Shown here piece by piece: positions 1-11,276 of a stretch of 64,000 nucleotides of DNA. The notes beneath the pieces were generated by a model, which searched no databases, was not told the DNA's origin, and saw only the letters and a program-made list of their open reading frames with translations. This DNA comes from Batillaria attramentaria (taxonomy: Eukaryota > Mollusca > Gastropoda > Batillariidae). Made by a program: the position numbers and the translations under genes. Location: the NCBI GenBank assembly GCA_018292915.2, contig JACVVK020000143.1, forward strand, positions 807,501-871,500. The letters run 5' to 3'. Position 1 is the first letter of the stretch. Each line of letters starts with the position of its first letter.

Positions 1-3000
1 GTGTACTACGTATCACCGCCTGCACACTGTACTACGTGTACTACGTATCACCGCCTGCACACTGTACTACGTGTACTACGTATTACCGCCTGCACACCGT
101 ACTACGTATTACCGCCTGCACACTGTACTACGTGTACTACGTATTACCGCCTGCACACCGTACTACGTATTACCGCCTGCACACCGTACTACGTATCACC
201 GCCTGCACACTGTACTACGTGTACTACGTATTACCGCCTGCACACCGTACTACGTATTGCCGCCTGCACACTGTACTATGTATTACCGCCTGCACACCGT
301 ACTACGTATTGCCGCCTGCACACTGTACTATGTATTACCGCCTGCACACCGTACTACGTATTGCCGCCTGCACACCGTACTACGTATTACCGCCTGCACA
401 CTGTACTACGTGTACTACGTATTACCGCCTGCACACCGTACTACGTATTGCCGCCTGCACACTGTACTATGTATTACCGCCTGCACACCGTACTACGTAT
501 TGCCGCCTGCACACTGTACTATGTATTACCGCCTGCACACCGTACTATGTATTACCGCCTGCACACCGTACTACGTATCACCGCCTGCACACTGTACTAC
601 GTGTACTACGTATTACCGCCTGCACACCGTACTACGTATTACCGCCTGCACACCGTACTACGTATTACCGCCTGCACACCGTACTACGTATTGCCGCCTG
701 CACACTGTACTACGTATTACCGCCTGCACACTGTACTACGTGTACTACGTATCACCGCCTGCACACTGTACTACGTGTACTACGTATCACCGCCTGCACA
801 CTGTACTACGTGTACTACGTATTACCGCCTGCACACCGTACTACGTATTACCGCCTGCACACTGTACTACGTGTACTACGTATTACCGCCTGCACACCGT
901 ACTACGTATTACCGCCTGCACACCGTACTACGTATCACCGCCTGCACACTGTACTACGTGTACTACGTATTACCGCCTGCACACCGTACTACGTATTACC
1001 GCCTGCACACCGTACTACGTATTACCGCCTGCACACCGTACTACGTATTACCGCCTGCACACCGTACTACGTATTACCGCCTGCACACCGTACTACGTAT
1101 TACCGCCTGCACACTGTACTGCGTGTACTACGTATTACCGCCTGCACACCGTACTACGTATTACCGCCTGCACACCGTACTACGTATTACCGCCTGCACA
1201 CCGTACTACGTATTGCCGCCTGCACACCGTACTACGTATTGCCGCCTGCACACCGTACTACGTATTACCGCCTGCACACTGTACTACGTATTACCGCCTG
1301 CACACCGTACTACGTATTACCGCCTGCACACTGTACTACGTGTACTACGTATTACCGCCTGCACACCGTACTACGTATTACCGCCTGCACACCGTACTAC
1401 GTGTACTACGTATTACCGCCTGCACACCGTACTACGTATCACCGCCTGCACACTGTACTACGTGTACTACGTATTACCGCCTGCACACCGTACTACGTAT
1501 TGCCGCCTGCACACCGTACTACGTATTACCGCCTGCACACTGTACTACGTGTACTACGTATTACCGCCTGCACACCGTACTACGTATTGCCGCCTGCACA
1601 CTGTACTATGTATTACCGCCTGCACACCGTACTACGTATTGCCGCCTGCACACTGTACTACGTGTACTACGTATTACCGCCTGCACACCGTACTACGTAT
1701 TACCGCCTGCACACCGTACTACGTATTACCGCCTGCACACCGTACTACGTATTACCGCCTGCACACTGTACTACGTGTACTACGTATTACCGCCTGCACA
1801 CCGTACTACGTATTGCCGCCTGCACACTGTACTATGTATTACCGCCTGCACACCGTACTACGTATTGCCGCCTGCACACTGTACTACGTGTACTACGTAT
1901 TACCGCCTGCACACCGTACTACGTATTACCGCCTGCACACCGTACTACGTATTACCGCCTGCACACCGTACTACGTATTACCGCCTGCACACTGTACTAC
2001 GTGTACTACGTATTACCGCCTGCACACCGTACTACGTATTGCCGCCTGCACACTGTACTATGTATTACCGCCTGCACACCGTACTACGTATTGCCGCCTG
2101 CACACTGTACTACGTGTACTACGTATTACCGCCTGCACACCGTACTACGTATTACCGCCTGCACACCGTACTACGTATTACCGCCTGCACACCGTACTAC
2201 GTATTACCGCCTGCACACCGTACTACGTATTACCGCCTGCACACCGTACTACGTATTACCGCCTGCACACCGTACTACGTATTACCGCCTGCACACCGTA
2301 CTACGTATTACCGCCTGCACACCGTACTACGTATTACCGCCTGCACACTGTACTACGTGTACTACGTATTACCGCCTGCACACCGTACTACGTATTACCG
2401 CCTGCACACCGTACTACGTATTACCGCCTGCACACTGTACTACGTGTACTACGTATTACCGCCTGCACACCGTACTACGTATTACCGCCTGCACACTGTA
2501 CTACGTCTTACCGCCTGCACACCGTACTACGTCTTACCGCCTGCACACCGTACTACGTATTACCGCCTGCACACCGTACTACGTATTGCCGCCTGCACAC
2601 CGTACTACGTATTACCGCCTGCACACTGTACTACGTGTACTACGTATTACCGCCTGCACACCGTACTACGTATTACCGCCTGCACACCGTACTACGTATT
2701 GCCGCCTGCACACTGTACTACGTGTACTACGTATTACCGCCTGCACACCGTACTACGTATTACCGCCTGCACACCGTACTACGTATTACCGCCTGCACAC
2801 TGTACTACGTGTACTACGTATTACCGCCTGCACACCGTACTACGTATTACCGCCTGCACACTGTACTACGTCTTACCGCCTGCACACCGTACTACGTCTT
2901 ACCGCCTGCACACCGTACTACGTATTACCGCCTGCACACCGTACTACGTATTACCGCCTGCACACTGTACTACGTGTACTACGTATTACCGCCTGCACAC

Positions 3001-3206
3001 CGTACTACGTATTACCGCCTGCACACCGTACTACGTATTACCGCCTGCACACCGTACTACGTATTACCGCCTGCACACCGTACTACGTATTACCGCCTGC
3101 ACACCGTACTACGTATTACCGCCTGCACACTGTACTACGTGTACTACGTATTACCGCCTGCACACCGTACTACGTATTACCGCCTGCACACCGTACTACG
3201 TATTAT
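1..3206. repeat. Large satellite-like array, 26-bp unit with a 35-bp variant
   Basis: About 115 head-to-tail units run in from the left edge, so the true length is unknown. The basic 26-bp unit contains TACTACGTATTACCGCC followed by TGCACACCG. A 35-bp variant carries an extra 9 bp (GTGTACTAC), and this insertion nearly always follows a CACTG rather than a CACCG variant; one exception is near 1390. Other variants are TTGCC, ATCACC, TACGTCTTACC and TACTATG. Several (CACCG to CACTG, TACGTA to TATGTA) are the transitions expected of CpG decay. Neither 26 nor 35 is a multiple of 3 and the unit has no stop on the + strand, so all three + frames stay open for over 1000 codons. I take these frames as artefacts, not genes. 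Confidence 0.97.
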
Positions 3207-3262
3207 TCAATTCAATTCAATATAACTTTATTGTCTGTCGATGGCAGAAAATTTTCTTCTGG

Positions 3263-3321
<59 letters not shown>

Positions 3322-3533
3322 TAATTTATCTAGACATACAAATCCATACATATTAAACACAGATCCTAAAGTAATGTGTGATGTCCAAGTCTAATACTAT
3401 GCAACTAAACTAAGAAATCTAAACTAAAAGATGGCAAGGGCATAGCGGACATGACACAGCTGAGGAGTAAGCACAGTTTTGAAAATCTCAACAAATAAAA
3501 TCTATACATACTGGGGACGGGCAGTAAACACAG
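3207..3533 (-). mobile_element. Retroposon 3'-end fragment interrupting the satellite, with (CA)28
   Basis: The insert begins with a short (ATTCA)n-like stretch followed by ATATAACTTTATTGTC. Read on the - strand this is an AATAAAG end with a (TTGAA)n tail, as in many non-LTR retroposons. It contains (CA)28 at 3265-3320 and otherwise unique AT-rich DNA. The same satellite resumes at its right edge. No clear target-site duplication is visible, and four bases of the satellite unit appear to be missing at the junction. Family unknown. Confidence 0.5.
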
Positions 3534-3811
3534 CCTGCACACCGTACTACGTATTGCCGCCTGCACACCGTACTACGTATTGCCGCCTGCACACCGTACT
3601 ACGTATCGCCGCCTGCACACCGTACTACGTATTGCCGCCTGCACACTGTACTACGTATCGCCGCCTGCACACCGTACTACGTATCGCCGCCTGCACACCG
3701 TACTACGTATCGCCGCCTGCACACCGTACTACGTATTGCCGCCTGCACACCGTACTACGTATTGCCGCCTGCACACCGTACTACGTATTGCCGCCTGCAC
3801 ACTGTACTACG
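3534..3811. repeat. Second block of the 26-bp satellite
   Basis: About 10.7 units of the same 26-bp repeat, all 26 bp long, with no 9-bp insertions. TTGCC and TCGCC variants dominate here, whereas TTACC dominates in the first block. The block ends in a degraded unit near 3811-3822. Confidence 0.96.
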
Positions 3812-4701
3812 AATGTATTGCCTATCTCGGTGTGTCGTATAATTATGTACATAAAGGCACCAAGACAAAAAAATGTTCAAAACACGATGATCAGAATTTG
3901 TAAGAAACTGACTAGATCTGTGGCCGCAATTGGAATTTCCAGTAAAACATAAAGCGCTCTCCCCCCCCCCTCCCCCCAGCCCCATCCCCCAGTAGCGCAC
4001 ATCTCATGTATTCTTGTATTTTTGTGTTCTTAAGAAACAGAACCTACGTGATACTGCACACCGTCACACGTAGACGCTAACAGCTGATCTGCCGAGAAAT
4101 AAAAAGAGGAAGGTACCACGCGTTCACGAACTGAGTTTTGTGGCAACACGTATGAGTTGTACCGGGAGCCGGAGGGTCCATTCTTGTTTGTGGAGGGACT
4201 GAGGTGCGAAAAGGAGGGGGGGTGGGGGGTGTGGTGGTTCCAAACTGACCTGATGACAGGTTCGATCGAGAGCGATGCCGATTTCGTCAGCTGGGGTGGA
4301 CACGCGAAGGAAATAAAGAGTTGTCGCCCATCGACCCGCTGTCTGTCGCTTGACGTTCAGTGAAATTGGAAAAGAACTCGGTCCCTACCCCGTCCCTACC
4401 CCGCCTGATTGTCCGTGATAGAATTTCAACCAGTCATCTGCCCCTGAACGCGTGAAATGATTTGCTGTCCGATTTCCATTTGTGTGAAATAGCGCCGAGA
4501 CGAGTCTGTCTGTTTTCAAGGAGGCTGGAGGAGGGAGGTGGGAGGAGGGGGGGGGGGGGGCGTGGCGGGGGGCATGTATGATTGGGTTCAGTCATAACCT
4601 TTAATTTTCTTTTTGGCTTACACTGATTTTAGGCGACAGTGGTTTAAAGGAGATATTTACTGACAGCTTGCAGCTTCAGTTTGCTTCTAGGTCTTTGAGT
4701 A
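3812..4701. other. No gene seen; C and G homopolymers
   Basis: No supported coding frame. The stretch holds C-runs at about 3961-3977 and a G-rich tract at about 4537-4570. The short open frames lack recognisable domains. Confidence 0.5.
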
Positions 4702-4845
4702 ACAGTGGCCCAGCTGGCCTGTCTTGACACGAGCTGACAGTGACCCAGCTGGCCTGTCTTGACACGAGCTGACAGTGACCCAGCTGGCCTGTCTTGACAC
4801 GAGCTGACAGTGACCCAGCTGGCCTGTCTTGACATGAACTGACAG
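4702..4845. repeat. 35-bp minisatellite, left block
   Basis: Roughly four copies of a 35-bp unit built on GACCCAGCTGGCCTGTCTTG plus ACACGAGCTGACAGT. The last unit reads CATGAACTGACAG and is followed directly by a SINE. The array resumes on the other side at 5029. Confidence 0.93.
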
Positions 4846-5028
4846 TGTGGGGGGGGTGGGTGTTTGGGGGTTTAACGTCCTTTTCCACCATATACGGGTG
4901 ACATCAAAGACTCGGACGGGGCAACGATGAAAAAGCCAGCACAAATATTTGGCTCCAGCCGGGAAACGAACTCACGACCCGAGCATTTGAAGTCCAACGC
5001 TCTACCATTCGGCCACCCCGGCTCCCCT
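4846..5028 (-). mobile_element. tRNA-derived SINE (family A), full length, minus strand
   Basis: On the - strand it starts GGGGAGCCGGGGTGGCC. It has an A box (TGGCCGAATGG) and a B box-like GAGTTCG segment, then a body reading ATATTTGTGCTGGCTTTTTC, TGGTGGAAAAGGACGTTAAA and a C/A-rich end. The flanks carry AACTGACAG at 4837-4845 and 5029-5037. That could be a 9-bp target-site duplication, but the surrounding minisatellite also contains this string, so it is not decisive. About a dozen further copies lie in the window. Confidence 0.93.
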
Positions 5029-5107
5029 AACTGACAGGGCGACCCAGCTGGCCTGTCTTGACATGAACTGACAGTGACCCAGCTGGCCTGTCTTGACAGG
5101 AACTGAC
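5029..5107. repeat. 35-bp minisatellite, right block
   Basis: About two more units of the 35-bp repeat, displaced from the left block by the SINE insertion. Confidence 0.9.
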
Positions 5108-5890
5108 TAATGGACAAGCGTTGCACGGAGAGGTGGTCCTTGACTCAACTGTAGGCCGGAGGGGTTTGAATGCTAAACGTCAGCCGTTTCTCGGAAAACT
5201 AAAAACAAAACCACGGCAGTTCTGGCTGACCGAACAGTCCTACCTCTTCCTTATCTGGAGAAGTAGCTTAGCGAGTCACTCAGTCCAAGGGACTTGACAC
5301 AACGGTTTTTTTTTTCCCCTTCACCAGACGCCGGGCCGGCCTGTGCTTGTCAGCAGTGAGAGGTCCCGTAAACAGGGCGAGTTCCCCAGCGAGTACAGGC
5401 GTTCTCGTGGGTAACTGAGATAATAGATGATGGCGGTATATTCCCTACAGGGAGGCTGCCAAAGTAAAGTGCTACCACTTACTTTCTTAATTACCTGGCA
5501 CGTGCTGGCGACCGGCTTAAAGAAACAGCAGCAGTTGGCAAGCCGATGACAATTGAATTAGTCTGTACTGACTCACGGGGAACCGGACTGTACAGCACAT
5601 GCAGTGTGGGTGTTCAGAAGAATGTCGGGACAGTGTGGCATTTCAAATGAAAATCGGCATGTTCAAAATATTGTGTTCTACGATGATAGTTAAAATATCA
5701 TATTGTCCCGGTATTATGGGCTTTTTTTTTTGCGGCGAGATATGACCATTCGCTGTGCAAATGCACTTTCACTACCACCGTGGCCACTCGTCAAACATCA
5801 CCATCAGCAACAACAACAACAACGAAGTGTTTTCACGGTGTTCGTCTGTTCTACCCTTTCCTGCAGGGTTGCTGGAACTACACACGGGAA
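5108..5890. other. No feature recognised
   Basis: No coding frame with domain character and no strong repeat; only short homopolymers such as the T-run near 5306-5315. Probably unique intergenic or intronic sequence. Confidence 0.4.
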
Positions 5891-5892
5891 AG

Positions 5893-6226
5893 CAGAGAAC
5901 CAGAGGACAGCACTATATTCAAGCTATTTTACACTGTACCCTTTGGGTGTCGGTCATACCGCTAGCACTATGCACTGCATGATGATAATAATAATAATAA
6001 TACATTGTTCAGTATATGGACGAGCCCGACAAATCACGTGCTGTATGGTGCACATCACGGGATAGGGACAACATGCAGGCTTCCTCAGTGCTGAGGTAGA
6101 TTTTGGGGGCTCGTCGCTGACCTGAACAATTAGCTGTAGCTGCTTACGGAGAACCGGACGCCTGCACTATATTCAGGCTATTTCACATTGTACCCTTTGG
6201 GTGCTCGTCTTCCTGCCGGCATTATC
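5893..6226. repeat. ~77-bp direct duplication flanking a MITE
   Basis: Positions 5893-5971 and 6150-6226 align. Both hold GAGAACC, then CACTATATTCA, GCTATTT and TGTACCCTTTGGGTG, with scattered substitutions. The 97-bp hairpin element at 6019-6115 sits between them. Either a local duplication or two copies of a longer dispersed repeat. Confidence 0.8.
6019..6115. mobile_element. 97-bp hairpin MITE-like element, copy 1
   Basis: Ends are inverted repeats of 17 bp: GACGAGCCCGACAAATC at the left, and the complement of GACGAGCCCCCAAAATC at the right. The interior has ATCACGTGCTG next to the left arm and CCTCAGTGCTGAGG, itself a small stem-loop, near the right arm. A second copy of exactly the same length lies at 34938-35034. 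Too short to encode anything; no target-site duplication is obvious. Confidence 0.82.
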
Positions 6227-7390
6227 CCTTACATCCGGGACTTTGGCTCTCGCTACAGTTGGTCTGTGTTTTGTCGGCTGAACGTTAATTTCCACCAGGA
6301 ACTCATTCATTGTTTTCCTCTTTCTTCTTCATTCTCTGTCTGCCTGTTCTATAGTTTTATCTTTTAGTTCAGCGGCTGCCAGAAAGAGTGCACAGTCCGT
6401 TTGAGTGTGAGTCGACAGGTCCCCAGGGCTTGCTACCTACGTCGGTGTCGGTTATCCAGGCTTGGTGAGGCCGGCGTCTGTAGATGTGGGCAGAGTTGGA
6501 GAATGTGAGCCGGGGTGTGTTTCTGCCAGTGAGAACCACATTCACAGTTGGTTGAATCTGCGAGACACACAGTCCGGCTCTAGAGTTGCTTTTATGCACT
6601 GTCAGAGGTTGTACTGTAAAAGAGAAATGTCTGTTTTATAAAACGCAAAATAGACAGTGAAGATATTGGTTTAAAAAAAAAAAATGTATTATTTGTGTTG
6701 TTTTGCTTTATTTTTTAGCCCGCGTTGTCCAGTCCGGAGACGGAAACTAATGGTTTGGCGTCTCCTGTCTATAATATGTTGATCTGGAATGCAGAAGGGA
6801 TGCGCCATCAAACCGCAAACAAACAAACAAAAACAGTGAAACTCCAGTAGTTCCTTAAGTCTCAATCATGGCAACTATTTCACTCCAGCTTGACTGACAT
6901 GAGTCATGATTGTACATTATGGTCATTTTATATTTTACATTCAATCCCCCAACGCCTTGATGGGACCGACACTATATACAAGGAGAATTGTATCACTGGT
7001 TTGTGTCCGTCATTCGTGTTTACTGGACGACTTATTTTGTCGAAAATAATCCCCGAACCAGACAAATCTGGCATAACTCTGAGCTCTTATATCAGATAGA
7101 GAAACATTCAGGATTCTTTGTGTGGCTGAGTCATCCGATTTTCTTTGACACCCCCCCCCCCCCCCCCCCCCACACACACCCTATTCCATCCGCACTTCCT
7201 GGACCAGTGCCCGTACCGCGCGCTTTCGCTCTGTTGGCCTTGACTGGCTTGAGCGTACAAAAAAAAAAAATAAAAAAAAAATGGAGACGATGAACACTTC
7301 ACTCGGGTTCTGTTCTACAGCTACACCTGTTTTGTGATCGCCTGTAGGGCAGCATATCACCAAATGTCTCACACAGTTCAGTTCTTACAG
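6227..7390. other. No gene seen; (C)n/(CA)n at 7151-7180
   Basis: Nothing coding is supported. The stretch contains A-runs near 6673-6684 and 7259-7280 and a C homopolymer of about 21 bp at 7151-7171 that runs into CACACA. Confidence 0.4.
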
Positions 7391-7868
7391 TCTCATTACG
7401 TCCATCAGGCATACAACAACGCTGTGAAAAACTTTCCATTTAATGCGTGTAATCCGTGCATCAGATTCAGTCACTTGTGACACAGTATAGCACGTGAAAC
7501 TATTGTGGCGACTCTGGGGTGTATAATTATGTTGTTGTACGTCAGTAGAAGCGTACCGCGTACTGAGCAGACGACAGTATGAATTGAGCAGACGACAGTA
7601 TGAATTGAGCAGACGACAGTATGAATTGGTTGCGGACTGAACACCAACAACACAGCGCTGATTTGTGGCTAGTTTTAGCGACTTTGTCGATCGGCGTCAG
7701 TGTAGTACAGGTACGCGTTAGGCCAAAGATAGTCCTATTTCTCTCTATTGGTAGCCGCAAAATCACGAACTTGGTCGCATTGAAACATCTAGTCATTTGG
7801 CAAACAGCCTTGAAGCTTTGCAAGCGGCAGATTTCCCCTCAGAACTCATATTACAAAACGTAACAACA
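7391..7868 (+). mobile_element. Dispersed repeat family M, copy 1
   Basis: This segment aligns along its whole length with the reverse complement of 55712-56466 and more loosely with that of 35767-36694. Shared anchors, in order: GGCATACAACAACGCTGTG, TCCGTGCATCAG, GTGAAACTATTGTGG, GTACCGCG, GCAGACGAC, GGTTGCGG, TTAGGCCAAAGA, AGTCCTA, AGCCGCAAA, ACATCTAGTCATT and GCGGCAG. It encodes no recognisable protein, and the true ends and class are unknown. This copy carries a 21-bp triplication at 7561-7626 that the other two lack. Confidence 0.9.
7561..7626. repeat. 21-bp minisatellite x3 inside family M copy 1
   Basis: Three units of GAGCAGACGACAGTATGAAT plus T. The equivalent position of copies 2 and 3 has a single GCAGACGAC or GCAGACTAC segment before the shared GGTTGCGG. 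Confidence 0.95.
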
Positions 7869-7952
7869 GGTGTGACGTCACATGTCAGGGTAACCTAAGC
7901 AGGTGGCGATGTAATGGTGTTGGAACCGTTCGAGTCGTTGAAGCGTTCCTGT

Positions 7953-8015
7953 TGGCCCGGTGGTTACCCCCGTTTTTGATAACACCTTAAGCGGTGGAAA
8001 GGGACGTTAAACTTG
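7953..8015 (+). mobile_element. Possible 3' remnant of a family A SINE
   Basis: It contains a degraded TTTTTGATAACACC, then GGTGGAAAGGGACGTTAAAC and a TAACTAA-type tail. This resembles the 3' third of family A. The match is short and the call tentative. Confidence 0.35.
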
Positions 8016-8815
8016 TAACTAATCAACTACCAACTGATCGTGTGTGCCATTAGATTAGTTAGCGTCAGTTTTGGTTTGTGTGGCTGCAAGTGGGCGCCAC
8101 TGACACCATTGTTGATCTCACGCATGATCGCCAAACTTGGATTAACTAAGTAGGCACCTGTGCGGACGCCATCATAACCTTATTACCGACGTCATCGTTT
8201 TTGCTTGACGTCATCAATGTAGTCATCACAACAAGGTTTCAGTTGTTGTCTATGTCGTTTTCTCATTGTCTTGGAGCTGACGTCAGCTTCGCCGTCACTG
8301 GTGTACAACTATTTACATTCCGTCTTCATCCTCGCAGAATCATTGCCATCTCCGTTGACTGAAACTTCCCTGAACCTGCCGACGTCACGGATCTCAGAGA
8401 GCAACCCAGAGATGTGGAGGGGGGGGGGGGGCTGATAGCGGGAGAGGCAGCGGATAGTTCCAGAGCTGGAAACAGAGCTAGATTGCCGAACAATTGGGTG
8501 CTGTAGCCCGTCCCCCCCCCCCCGCCCCCCAAAGTAGAAATTGATTTAAATCTAATCGCTCTTTGCCAACACTCACTAGCTGTGTCCGCCTCCCTCGGCC
8601 GTCCCGAATTTCCTGACGTCACGGCACTGCTCTTAGATCTTGCAGCACTTGATGTAAGGCCAGGGAGATCCTGACCACCGGTTTGTTGTGGACTGCAATT
8701 GGTCTGGACGTAAACCGGTGTATGAAAAGGGGCAGGGGGACTGGCGGTTGGGGTGGGGAGGGCTGTCTAAGTAGCAAGTAAGAGGGTAAAGAGGGAATGG
8801 GACATTACCTCAGGA

Positions 8816-9480
8816 AGGACGCAATGGGACATTTCATACATCAGGATGTAATGGGACATGACCTCAGTAAAGACGTTACGCCAGTGAGCACGTGATTGGA
8901 CGTTACCTGAATGAGGATGTGCCGGGACAGTACTTCAGTCAGGATGTAACGGGATATTTTAGAATGACGTAACGGGACATTACACCAGTAAGGACATAAC
9001 GGGACATTACCTCAGTAAGGACGTAACGGGACATTACCTCATTAAGGACACAACAGGACATTACCCCAGTAAGGACGTAACGGGACATTACCTTAGTAAG
9101 GACGTAAAAGGACATTACCTCAATAAGGACATAACAGGACATTACCTCGGTAAGGACGTAACAGGAGAGGACATAAGGACATAACGACTGGCGACAATAC
9201 AATACAACGCCTGTACAATAAGGACATAACGGGACACTTCCTCAAAAAGGACGTAACAAAACATTAACTCAATACGGACGTAACGGGACGTTACCTCAAT
9301 ACGGACGTAACAGGAGATTACCTCAATAAGGACATAACGGGACACTTCCTCAAAAAGGACATAACAGAACATTACCTCAATACGGACATAACAGAACCTT
9401 ATATCAATACAGACGTAACAAGACATTACCTCAATAAGGACGTAACAGGATATTACCTCAATAAGGGCGTAACGGGATGT
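8816..9480. repeat. Degenerate 27-bp minisatellite
   Basis: About 24 diverged units of a 27-bp repeat with the core GGACGTAACGGGACATTACC followed by TCAGTAA. Variation between units is high, including ACATAAC, GACACTTCC and CTCAATA forms. The unit is a multiple of 3, so the complementary strand shows long repetitive frames (for example 9142-9642) that I do not regard as genes. Confidence 0.92.
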
Positions 9481-10090
9481 TACGTATGACGTAATACAGT
9501 CAGGGTTTTGTCTGGGCGTCTGCACGGTGTTGCTTGGAAACCAACAGAAAGTTTTTGGCGTGTAAATCACTAGGTATAGATCTTTCAGCGACATTTGCTT
9601 GGCCCCACACAATTTTGACAAATTGAGTTCGCACAATTCCATTGCCGTCTGTCTGGGTGCATGTGACCCAAACTCTCTTCGTCTGCCTCTTTCCTCTCTT
9701 GCTCTGTCTCTCTAATCAGCCAGCAGACGCCGTCTTCCGTTCGCTGGAAGTTGTGTATGACTTTTTCCGGCGCTCTTCCCTTCCCCCTCACCCCTCCCAC
9801 CCCCTCACCTCGCCCCAATCCCATTCAAACCCTCACCTACGCAATCCCTCACCTAACCTCCAAACCTCACCGTACCACCCCTCACATGTGAAGACCCGGT
9901 TCGAGATGAAATTCGGAGTGGGGGGGAGGGAGGGGGGGAGGAGGGAGGGCTTGATGTAGAAGCTCATACTGAACGACTCTGATCCTTGACACAAGGGACA
10001 AGACGGTCTCCAGACGGAACAAACAATAGTTCAATTTTCTTTTAAAAAAAAAGAAAAAAAAAAGTGACGCATTTCTGCTCGTTCGACATT

Positions 10091-10105
10091 CGCGCGCGCG
10101 CGCGG

Positions 10106-10159
<54 letters not shown>
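10091..10159. repeat. (CG)7 followed by (CA)n microsatellite
   Basis: A pure CG run passes through GGG into about 26 CA repeats. Alternating purine-pyrimidine DNA of this sort is a classical candidate for Z-DNA. Confidence 0.97.
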
Positions 10160-10161
<2 letters not shown>

Positions 10162-10321
10162 ATGCCATTCTACGCTGACCACGACCACCTATAAATACAC
10201 GCATAATGCAACAATGATGCAACACAGGGTGTCAGTTGTAATACTTGATGCTAGACAGTGGAGCTGATGGTGGTTCGATAACCCATCACACTGTCAATGT
10301 AGTGTCTCCCTATACTCCAGC

Positions 10322-10463
10322 AGTTCTCAAGTCAAAGTCAAGTCAAGTCAAAATACTTTATTTATCCCCGTAGGGCAAATCATGCGGGCGAGCATAAGAC
10401 ACATAAAGAAGTTAAGATCACTAAATTCATATAATTGTACTCTCTCTCTCTCTCTCTCTCTCT
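10322..10463 (-). mobile_element. Retroposon 3' end with AAGTC-type tail, minus strand
   Basis: (AAGTC)n-like repeats lead into ACTTTATTTATCCCCGTAGG and GCAAATC. On the - strand this is a retroposon end with a short-repeat tail. A (CT)n tract at 10440-10463 follows. Compare the similar ends at 3207, 18694, 28296 and 53168. Confidence 0.5.
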
Positions 10464-10525
10464 CTTACCACGATATTCTACGGTTTGACTGAGAAATATC
10501 CCACATCAGTCACTGATTACTTCAC

Positions 10526-10601
10526 GGGATGCGGTGTGGCCGAGTTGCCAGACAGATGAACTGTCGATGTTCTGGGGGCTTGAGTTCGATTCCCGACAGC
10601 C
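10526..10601 (+). mobile_element. tRNA-like head of a SINE
   Basis: GGGATGCGGTGTGGCCGAGT includes an A box (TGGCCGAGT), and GAGTTCGATTCCC is a B box about 45 bp downstream. There is no clean acceptor-stem pairing or tRNA fold I can confirm, and downstream DNA runs into CCAACCAACCAATCAGCC, as in SINE/LINE tails. A SINE remnant is likelier than a functional tRNA gene. Confidence 0.55.
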
Positions 10602-10705
10602 AAATGTTTGCTGACTGACGACCAACCAACCAATCAGCCCATCCAATATCCTGACACCCAGTCCCGCGTGACTTGCCCGACAGAACCACCAGACCGAGCA
10701 GTTGG

Positions 10706-10773
10706 TCCGCCAGTCGCCTGTACTATGTGGCGTGTTGTGTCCGCCAGTCGCCTGTACTATGTGGCGTGTTGTG
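10706..10773. repeat. 34-bp tandem duplication
   Basis: Two perfect copies of a 34-bp unit beginning TCCGCCAGTCGCCTGTAC. Confidence 0.95.
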
Positions 10774-11041
10774 CGTCAGGACCTGATGAATCAGACTGTG
10801 ATGGCGCCGTTACTTCAAGTTGCTCTTTCACTTCTCCGCCGAGCGTGGGTGGGACAGTATAACAACTAACTCAAAAAATCCTTCTCAGCCGTGAGGATGC
10901 TTGCTCAATCTCCATAAACCGTACTGTACACCAAAAGCACGTGATTTTTCGGTTTCGTCCCAAGACTGTACATGTGTTCGCGACGGACGCAGAGTTTCTC
11001 ATCGCACGATAATTCTGCCCGGTGAAGAAGAGCCTCGGAAA

Positions 11042-11043
<2 letters not shown>

Positions 11044-11125
<82 letters not shown>

Positions 11126-11129
11126 GATG

Positions 11130-11163
<34 letters not shown>

Positions 11164-11229
11164 ACGTGTGGGGTTTTTTTTTTCAGGACAGAACATTATT
11201 TTAGGCACTGCTGCCTGTCTTACAAACTT

Positions 11230-11267
<38 letters not shown>

Positions 11268-11276
11268 GGGGGGGGG
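11044..11276. repeat. Compound microsatellites (TG)n(AG)n(ATG)n and (AG)n(G)n
   Basis: (TG)n to 11090, (AG)n to 11120, then (ATG)n to 11162. After 70 bp of unique DNA, (AG)n at 11233-11260 is followed by a G-rich tract. Confidence 0.97.

Noticed and set aside
1..3394. Three overlapping + frames of more than 1000 codons
   Set aside because: They arise from a satellite unit with no + strand stop in any frame. The peptides are permutations of the same short repeat, so they do not indicate genes.
1..3811. CRISPR-like array of short repeats
   Set aside because: Units are contiguous with no unique spacers, and the DNA is eukaryotic in character.
10526..10601. Functional tRNA gene
   Set aside because: A and B boxes are present, but I could not pair an acceptor stem, and the sequence continues into a SINE-type tail. 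The same holds for the family A heads and 56876-56975.
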